Shown here: in pieces, positions 1 to 9,500 of the stretch | How the letters are laid out: every line of letters starts with the position of its first letter | Numbering within the stretch: position 1 is the first letter of the stretch | Assembly (NCBI GenBank): GCA_049423065.1 | Contig: JBMSQB010000072.1 | Span: 1 to 23,873, forward strand | Length of the DNA: 23,873 nucleotides | DNA from: SYIM01 sp041182885 | GTDB lineage: Bacteria; Pseudomonadota; Gammaproteobacteria; Burkholderiales; Burkholderiaceae_E | Reading direction: 5' to 3' | Notes under the pieces: model-generated | The model's input: only the letters and a program-made list of their open reading frames with translations | Databases searched by the model: none | Told to the model about the DNA's origin: nothing | Program-made: the position numbers and the translations under genes

Positions 1-525
1 GGCGGTACCGGCATCGGCGGTGATGCCGCGCCGTCCGCGACCGTCCCCATTGCGGTCAACGGTGTGCTCGCCACCAACCTGGTGCTGAGCAGCGCCCGCG
101 CCACGCTGACCCGAAGCGAGCTGACCGCGGGCGGTGATCTCACGGTCGAGGCCGAGAACGAGTCCGGGATCAGCGCCGAGAACACCGCCACGATCACCTC
201 GGGCGGCACGGCGGTCGGCGTCACGCTGGCCTACAACACCATTGGCTGGGACGCGCAGGACATCTTCACCCAGACGATCGACGCGCTCCTGGGCACCAGC
301 ATCGGCGATGAAATCCCGGCCGAAGTGCTGGCCATGGTCGATCAGGTCGTGCTGGATGTGGGCGGCGACATGTCGGTCAGCGCCGCGATGACCGCGACGC
401 TCGAAGCCTCCACCAGCAACGAGGCCACCTCGGAGGGATCGGGCTCGGCGGCCAGCATCGTGCTGGCATCGAATGCCGTCAGCACCCAGGCCGATGCCTA
501 TGTGCGACAGGTGGCAACGCCCAGC
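1..525 (+). repeat. Beta-strand repeat block 1
   Basis: Residues 1-175 of the visible protein. Three repeat cores fit [VIL]-x-x-[AS]-x-N-x-[IVL]: GVLATNLVLS, GVTLAYNTIG and SIVLASNAVS. They are separated by strand-turn motifs such as AGGDLTVEAE and GGDMSVSAA. The middle unit carries an extra segment of about 40 residues rich in Asp, Ile and Phe, which recurs near 5581 and 7240. The pattern fits a right-handed beta-solenoid or similar extended beta stack. That fold is inferred from the hydrophobic/Gly periodicity only. Confidence 0.7.
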
Positions 526-3500
526 GAAGGCGCATTTTTCCGCGTCGACCATCAAAGCGATGACGAGATCACCGAGATCGAACCGGGCACCCAGGTGCTG
601 GTGTCCGCGGGTCACCGCGATGGCGGCGATGCCGGCAAGGTTTACCGCTATCTGGGTGAGGCCGGCAATGTCGACCTGTCCGAGGAAGACTACTCCGATA
701 CCGACCGCTGGCTCGAGCTCGATTCGCGCAGCGTCGTGGTGGCAGGCGAGATGTCGGTCGAGGCAAGCGACACGCCGTCAATCACCGCCGATATCGTCGT
801 GGTGGCCTCTGCCACCACCCCCGATGAAGAAAGCGACGGCGAATATTTCCGGGTCGACCACAAGAGCGGCAATGGCCTGACTGAAATCGCGTTTGGCGAT
901 CAGGTGCTGCTCGATGATGACCATGAGGCGGGTGGCGAGCCGGGCCGCATCTACCGCTACATGGGCCCGGATGATGAAATCGATCTGGCCGAGACCGACT
1001 ACACCGATACCGGCTACTGGTATGAGCTGATCCCGCTGCCGGGCATGCTCGACCAGATCAACCAGTTCGTCGGCCTGCTCGACACCGAGATGCCGTACTT
1101 CGAGCGCGAGGTGCCGCTCTTCTCGATCCCGATCGGCGGTAAAGACTACGACGTCGGCTTCAAGATCGGTGCGGGCTGGCAGGATCTGCGGGTGCTGCAG
1201 TTCCTGAAGGGCATCAGCGCCGACGAGGCCACCGACTGGAAGGTGGCCGAGCGCGAACTGGGCGTGCACTTCGAGGTGCCGTCCATCCCGGTGGGCGACC
1301 TGCTGTTTGCCGCACCCGAATTCAACATCGATCTGATCCTGCCCGATCCGCGGCTGCCGCTCTTCGAGTTTGAAAAGCCGCTCGGCGTGGTCGAACACGG
1401 CGGGCAGGAATACGAGTGGGGCCTTGCGCTGCGCGCGGGCTGGCTCAACACCACGCTCACTGAACTCATCGATCTCAAGGCGCTGGTGCTCGATGGCGAG
1501 TTCATTCCCGAGCTGCCGGTGTTCGAGCCCGATGTCTATTTCAGACCCATCGACGAGGCCTCCGAGTGCCCCTGCGACATCTTCAGCGAAGAAGACGAGG
1601 AAGGCGCAGCCGAGGACGAGGGCCCGAGCCTCGAGACGCTTCAGCTGCTGCCATCGCAGTTTGTGATTGCCGCGCCCTCGGTGAGCTTCACGCTGCTCGG
1701 CCGTCAGATCGAGCTGGTATTCGACGACATCACGATCGACACGCCGGCGATGTTCGACCGCTATGTCAATCCCGATCTCGACCCACTGCGCGTTGACCTC
1801 TCCGGACTGATCCCCGAGGGCGGGCTGCCGTTCGGGCTCGACTCGATCGGAAGCTCACCCGCAGACGACGCAGGAACCGACACCGGAACGGGCGACGAAA
1901 CGGGAGCCGACGCGGGTGCCGACGCGGGTGCCGATGATTCGGCCGATGCCGGAGCCGACGCGGGTGCCGATGATGCCGCCGGCACCGATACCGGAACCGA
2001 CACAGGCGCCGACGATACCGGCGACACCGGCACCGATGCCGGGGATGGCGCGGCCGATGGCGACGTCATCCAGATCCGCATTCCGGCTTTCGGCCTCACT
2101 GGCGACACGCTCATCGAGCAGTTCCAGAACCTGATCAAGATCATTCCGTCCAAGATCAGCGTGCTTGATCCGGTGGTCACCGCAACGCTGTTCGGCAAGG
2201 AGCTCGAATACGCGCTGCCGCTCTCCACACTGGTCGACAAGATCGCGGGCGACCTGCTGCCCGATTATCTTGAGGCGGCCGATGGCGCCATCACGCTCGA
2301 TGTGCTCGAGCTCCTGCCCGAGTCGGTCACCGACGTGCTGCAGTGGTTCCTGAAGGACGCAGACGCTGAACCCTATGAAGTCGAGCTCGATCCCATCGAC
2401 TTCGGCGCGCTTGAAGACGCCGCGCTGGGGGCGTTGAAGAGCAAGCTGGGCGCCGCTGACGATACCGCCGCGGGCGGCGGTGGCACCGACACGGCTGCAG
2501 GCGGCGACGGCACCGATACCGCGGCAGGCGGCGACGGCGCCGATACCGGCGAAGAGGAAGATACTGCGCTCGAGGAAGACACCATCGACTCGCTGCCGGG
2601 CATTGCCCCGGGCGATGCGCAATTCGGCTTTACCGACTGGGTGGTGGCCGATGTTCAGACCGAGGCCGACCCGGGGCGTGACGAGGTCCAGCGCCTGGTC
2701 TTCACCACCACCGACGCGCTCGACTTCTCGGGCGACGAGCCGCCCAGCTTCACGCTCACGCTCGACGATGTCACCACCGATCCCATCGAGTGGCTCGAGA
2801 TCGACGTACCGAAAAATGAGCAGCAGCGCCTGACCTTCATCCACAAGCCGGCCGCGGTGGGCACCGAGTACACGCTTAGGCTGATACCGATCGAGGCCGA
2901 AGAAGGGGAAGAGGGAGAGGAAGCCGAGGACGACGCGGCGACCGATGACGAGGTCACCGACGAAACCGATACCACCGATGGTGCGGGAGACGACACGGCG
3001 GGTGGGGGCGACGCCACCGACGAAACGGGAGACGACACCGTCACCGGCGGCGACACGACGGATGGCGAGACCGACGACACCACCACCGACGACGGGACAA
3101 CGACCGACGAAACGACCGATGAGACAACGGACGAGACCGACGGCGAGACCGCTGAAGAGGAAGAACCCGCTGAGCTCGTCGCCACGCTGACTTTCCTCGG
3201 TGATCCGGAACAGGACGCCGCCGCGATTCAGGCCGTGCTCGACACCTGGTTCGGCGAGGGCAATGCAACGGTCACCTTCAACGAGGACGAATCCGACACC
3301 TCGGGCGGCTTCCGCTTCTCGGCAGGCGGTCTGATTTTCGATATCGAGTTTGACGGTGATCTCGCCGGAACCGACATCGGCCAGATCGCGGCCAGCACCG
3401 TGGGTCAGAGCTCGCAAGGTCTCATGCTGGTGCGCTCGGAAACCACCCAGGAGGGTACCGAAGGCGCCACGTTTGAAGAGCAGGCCGAACTCATCCAGGA

Positions 3501-6500
3501 GGCGCTCAACGCCGCGCTGGAAGGCGAGGCGGTCACCGTCGAGCCGCTGGGCGAGGACTCCTATCAGATCCGCTTCGATGGCGATGATTGGCGGCTTCAG
3601 GACCTGCCGCTGCTGCGCGGCGGCGATTTTTCCGACGGCTTGAAATCGCGCACCGGGGTCCTCACCCAGGGCCGCGCGGCCAAGGGCCCCTCCGTCATTC
3701 TCCCGCTGCTCGATGAAGAGAGCGCCGGCACCTTCGATCTCGAGATCGAGGTCGATGGCGATGTGTTTGCGCTGTCCGGCATTGCCCGGAACCTCACCGC
3801 AAACAAGCTCGTCACGATGATCCAGGAAGAGGCGGTCAACGAGGACGGCGACCCCTTCGAATCGCTCGAGCTCGACCTCAAGGTCACGATCGACACGGAT
3901 GCCGACGGCACCGACTTCTGGGTTCTTTCGTTCTTGGGCGACTCGATCGCCGACGTGTCGATCGATGAAGTCCGCTTCCTCGAGGTGGCCGAGCCCGAAG
4001 CGCCGGCGGAAGGTGAGGGTGAAGGCGAGGGCGACGGCACCGATACCGGCGATGGCACGGGAACCGGGGACGGAACGGGAACCGACACCGGTACCGATAC
4101 CGGCACTGACACCGGTACCGACACAGGCACGGACACGGGAACCGATACCGGCGACGGCACCGATACCGTCCCGGCCGAGCCGGAAGACCCAGGCTCGGTC
4201 GATATCGCTGCGGTCACCGAAGGCGGCAGTGGCCGCAGCAACGAAACCTGGCAGGTCAACTTCCACGACAGCTTTGGATTTACCGGCTTCAAGCTCTACT
4301 TCGACAAGGCGGGATCGACCAAGACCGCTACCTGGAAGTACACGGCCGACAACAAGGATCCGATCAAGACGATTGCCCAGCTGAAGGCGGCGTTCGCAGA
4401 GACGCTGCGTAACGTGCTGCCCGGCAAGACGATCACCGAAGCCGACTTCCGCGTCACGCAAGACGGAAGCTATACCGGCAAAACCGGAAAACGCTTCAAG
4501 GTGGAGGCCATCGGGCAGCTCGCGGGCGTGGCAATCGAGCCGCTCGACATGCTTGCCGAAACCCAGAAATTCGATTTCGTCCAGTCCGGAGCAGGTAACC
4601 CCGGCAAGGACGAAGTCCAGAAAATCTCTCTGGCGGGCGGCAGCAAAGGCAGCCTGTTCACGCTCAGCTTCAGCCACGGGGGCAGCACCTACACCACCAA
4701 GTCGATTGCCTTTGATGCCACCCCCCAGGATGTCGAAGACGCCATCAATCTGGAGCTCGGTAAAGCGGGTCGGGTTGAGGTGGTCGCCGCGGGCGATCAG
4801 GCCTTCTCCATTTCCTTCGGTGGCGCGCTTGCGGCGCAGAACATCGGTTTGCTGACCGCAGAGGTCACCGACCCACCGCCGCCCGAGCCCACGGTCGACC
4901 CCGAGCCTGAACCCGAGCCGGAACCGGAGCCGGAACCCGAACCCGATCCGCTCCCCACGCCTGAACTCCCGAGCGTAGAGCCCCCCGCGCCGGGCGCAGT
5001 GGCGGCGGGAGCAGTGGTTGCCCGCAATGATGTGCGGGCCAAGACCCGCTCCTTCATCTTCAATGTCCGGATCGAGGCGGGTGCGCTCTCGGTCGTCGGA
5101 ACCGAGGACGCGATCATCCGCGCCTCGCTCGACAGCAAAGCCGAAGCCACGGGCGGCGGCGGCGGCGGTCTCGCAGCCGGCGGCATCATTGCCACCAACC
5201 TGGTGCTCGCCACCGCTGATGCCTACATCGACTCCACCACGGTGGTGACCACCGCGGGCCAGACCGAGGAGGAGCCGGCCGAGGACGATGAAGCCGCCGA
5301 TGAGGCGGAAGCCAGCGACGAGCTCGATGCCGCTTCGGTCGACAACCCCGAAGACGAGTCGGGCGAGAGTGGCGAGGTCGAGGACACCTCGGTCGATGAC
5401 GACACCGACGCCGAAGAAGACGGCGAAGAGGAATCCGAGGACGACGCCGAGGAAGAGGCAGAGGCAGAGGAAGAAGCCGACGAGGACGGCCCCGACGGCA
5501 GCATCACCGTGCGTGCCGTGAACGCCGGCCACATCGTGGCGCGCAATGCCAGCTCGATGACCTCCGACGGCTCATCCATCGGTGTCACGCTCGCCTTCAA
5601 CACGGTGGGCTATGAGGCGCAGAACGTTCTCTTTGCCGCGCTCGATGCGCTGATCGGCACCAATATTGGCGATGAGAAGCCCGCCTCGGCGCTCGCCTAT
5701 ATCCGCAACAGCGATATCGATGCAGCCGGCGAGCTGATCCTCGAGGCCGACAACGAGGCCTTCATCCTGTCGACGATTTCGAACGAGACCGTCGCCGAAA
5801 TCGCCGAGCCCGAGTTGCTTCCCACGGGCGAAGACACCGCAGCGGGTGGTGGCAGCACGGGCGCCGCAGCCAGCGCGCCGGCGGCCGGCTCGGGTGGTGC
5901 CTCAGGTGGCACAGCAGGCGGTGGTGAGAAAGCCGTGTCTGCGGGCTTTGTGCTCGCGAGCAACATGGTGAGCAGCTTCGCCAAGACCTACATCATTGGC
6001 GATGACCGGACCGTCGAGACCGCCGACGGCGGTGCAACGGTTTCATCGACCGATGCCGCCCGCATTGCCTCGAAGGTGGAAATCATCACCGGCGCTGGCG
6101 CCGAGGAAAGCGAGAACGCGGCCGCCGTCCGTTCGCTCGTCAACCTGGTCGGGCTCAGCTACACCGACCGCTCGGGTGAGCAGACCGTACGCTTTGGCGA
6201 CCGCGTGCGGATCGCCGATTCCAACTACACCGACTTTGACCGTCCGGAAGAAATGGCCGAGGGCGAGCGCGTGACGCTCGGCTCAAGCATCGGTGGTGCC
6301 GAAGCGGGCGACACCTATGAATACATCGGTGGCGAGCCGCTCGAAGACGTGCGCTTTGACAAGCAGGACTTCACCGACGAGTCGCTCTGGCGAAAACTCA
6401 CCGGCGAACCTGGTCTCACTTACATCTTCAAGGGTTGGAAGAGCGACGTCGATCTGGGCGAAGAAGACTTCAGCGACGAGTCGCGCTGGGCAAGCCTGGA

Positions 6501-9500
6501 TGTGGGCTACTGGACCGATCTCGGCGCCAATTTCGCGCAGGCCGCCACCGCCTCGCAGGTGGGTGGCGTGGGTGTCGGCGGCCTGGTCGTCCGCAACGAT
6601 GTGCGCAGCGACGTCACGGCCTATATCGACGGCCAGACGATGACGCTCGCGGGCGACCTCACGGTGAGCGCCGACGAGTCGGCGGCCATCCTTGCCGAAG
6701 ACACCAGCGAGGTCACCGTTGCCACCACCGGCGTCAACGTGATGATCTCCACCAACACGGTGATGAGCAGCGCGCAGGCCTGGATCGCCGACAGCGAGAT
6801 CGTCACGCTGATTCCGATTGATGACAGCGAGTCCGAAGAAGGCGACGAAGAAGAGGCCGACGAAGCGGATGCAGAAGAGACCGACGAAGCAGGTGCCGAT
6901 GACACCGCCGGCGAGTCGGATGAGGAAGCCGACGCGCTGACCGCCGACGGCGACGAAACCGCAACCGGCGATACCACCGACGAGGCCGGCGACGAGGCCG
7001 GCGACGACAGCGAGTCCGCCGACGAGGAAACCGACCTGTTCGAGGAAGACGCCGCCGATCAGGCCGAGGGCGAGGAAGAGGAAGCGACAGCGGAAGAGGA
7101 AGCCGACGAGGAAGAGGGCGCCGAAGACGAGGGCGCCGAAGAAGAGGAACCCCAGGACGGCACGGTCAGCATCACCGCCACCAACAACTCCTCGATCACC
7201 GCCACGCTCAACAGCAAGGTTCAGGCGAAAACCTCGGTGGGCGTCACGCTCGCCTTCAACACCATCGGCTACAAGCCGCAGAATCTTTTCGCCAATATCG
7301 CGGACAGCATCTTCGGCTCGAGCTTTGCCGACCAGAAGCGTGCGGCCACACGGGCCTGGGCCGACAACACCAGCTTCCAGCTCGATGGCGGTCTCGAGGT
7401 GCAGGCCGATTGGGCGGGTGAAGTCGAGGCCGTGATCGAGAACTCGGCGGTTGCGATGGCGCTCGATACCGTCAAGCCGACGCCACCCGCAGGCGGCGCA
7501 GGCGCGGCCGGTGGTGGCGCAGCCGGTGCCGCACCCGGCCAGAGTGCGATCACGATCGCGCCAGTGGTGGCGCTCAACCGCATCGCGGCCGACACCAGCG
7601 CGCGGATCTTCAATGCCCGCAGCACCGAAGCGGCTGGCGACATCGTGGTCGAGGCCACGGGCGAAACCGCGATCAACGCCGAAGTCTCGGCGAGCGCGCT
7701 GTCGGTTGCGGCCGGCTACAAGGGCGGCTCCAAATCCATCTCGGTGGGCTTGAGCCTGGCACGCAACGACATCGACAGCAATGTGGCGTCGTTCATCTCG
7801 GCCACCCCGATCGCGGCAACCGCGCTCGGCGCGCAGCCCACGCTGGTCGAGGTCCGCTCGACCGGGGGCGAAATCCGTGTGGCGGCCTGGCGCTCGGGCG
7901 AGATCACGGCGGTGGGCACCGCATCGGCCATCGCCATCAGTGCAAGCCCCAACGGCGGGCCGGCGGTGGCGGGCGGCGGCACGCTCGCCTTCAACCGCAT
8001 CAGCGGCAGCACCGAGGCCTATGCGAGCCGCGTGCTGTTGGCCACCGACGGTGAAGACGAGGGTAGTGGCGACGTCACCATCCGCACCCACGACAGCACG
8101 ATGATCGACGCCAGCCTGCGCTCGGTCGCGGCAGCTGTGTCGGTTGGGCGCGGCTCGAGCAAGGCGGTTGCGCTCGGCATTTCGGTGGCCCGCAACATCA
8201 TCGGCCAGACGCCGGTGGCGGCGAGCTACGACTACAAGGCCTCTGAGTATCAGCCTGACGACAAAAAGCTCACCGAGCTTCTGCCAGGCAAGCGGGTGTT
8301 GAACGACACCGCGCTGATGGGCAACGAGGTCTACGAGTATGTGGGTGAAAAGGTCACCAGCACCGACGGCATCCGGCTTCACACGCAGAACTTTTCCGAC
8401 GAGAGCCTGTGGAAGCTCGTGAGCTTTGCGCCGTCGGTCGCGGCCACGCGCGCCTACCTTGACCGCAGCCAGGTCGAAGCGGCGGGTGCACTGAAGCTGC
8501 GGGCGCTGTCGAGTGCCGGCATCAATGCCCGGGTGCTCTCGGGTGCGGCCGCGGTGGGCGCAGGCGCAACCGGTTCGACCACGGTCAGCGCGGCGGGCGT
8601 GTATGCCGAGAACCGCATCTACACGAGCGTGGATGCGCGCATCTTCGGTACCGAAGACCGCCGGGCCGAGCTGGCCGCTGCGTCGGCCTCCATCCGAAGC
8701 GAATCGCGCACTGCCATCAGCGCGCTGGCGGGCGCCGCGTCGGTCGCGGCCTCGTTCGGTGCGTCAGGCAAGTCGCTGTCGGTATCGATCGGCCTGTCGC
8801 TTGCCTTCAACAGCATCGAGGCCGATACCACCGCCACGATGCAGAACGTGCATCTGGTCACCCTGGACGGTGATGTCGACATCGGCGCCCGTTCGGCCGG
8901 CCTTGAAAGCGGTCCGACCATCGACTGGGAAGACATTGAAAACGCGGGCCTCGACGAGTATGCCCTCGATGCGGCCGCCAAGGCCTCGGCTGAAACCAGC
9001 TTCACGAGCAACGAAGGCCAGGAGTGGGACTACCTGCTCTCCGACGGTGAAACCGATCTTGAATCGGGTGACAAGGTCCTGGCCCCCGATGGCCTTGTCT
9101 TTGAATACATCGGCGATGACGCAACGCTCGACCTCGGCGATGTCGACCTGAACAACGAAGACCAGTGGGAACAGGTCGAGATCGACACGGTCGAACTGAA
9201 GACCGGCTACACGGTTCGTGTCGACCCGATGCACAACTACGGCGGTGTACCGGGGCTGGTGTATCGCTATATCGGGACCGACATCGACCACACCACGCAG
9301 GCGGGCAGCGTTGTGCTGCAGCCCGACCAGGTCGTGCTGGTGGATCTCAACCATGCCGAGCCCGGCTGGGTGGGCCGCGCCTTCACCTGGAAGGGCGCGC
9401 AGGACATCGAGGTCGACCTGGCCGTTGAAGACTTCCAGAACGAAGACCGCTGGGAAGAGGTGAGCCTCGAGGAGGAAGAGGTTTCGCTCTGGAACCAGGA

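Noticed and set aside
2455..2592. RTX calcium-binding nonapeptide repeats (GGDG steps)
   Set aside because: The unit is close to TAAGGDGTD and lacks the GGxGxDxUx register with its hydrophobic residue. It reads as a low-complexity linker.
2875..2886. Rare codons AGG and ATA close together as a sign of transfer or frameshift
   Set aside because: The frame reads sensibly on both sides (YTLRLIPIEA), so they are only unusual codon choices at one place.
1855..5532. Antisense open frame of 1,225 codons on the minus strand
   Set aside because: It runs opposite to the continuous frame +1, and its sequence is a mirror of the linkers (Gly/Val/Ile/Arg runs opposite Asp/Ala/Thr/Gly). High GC with G/C third positions removes stops on the antisense strand. 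It shows no domain.
6283..8382. Antisense open frame of 699 codons
   Set aside because: Same cause. It has no recognisable domain and is Arg/Gly/Ala/His-rich, as expected from reversed repeats. It overlaps clear beta-array coding on the plus strand.
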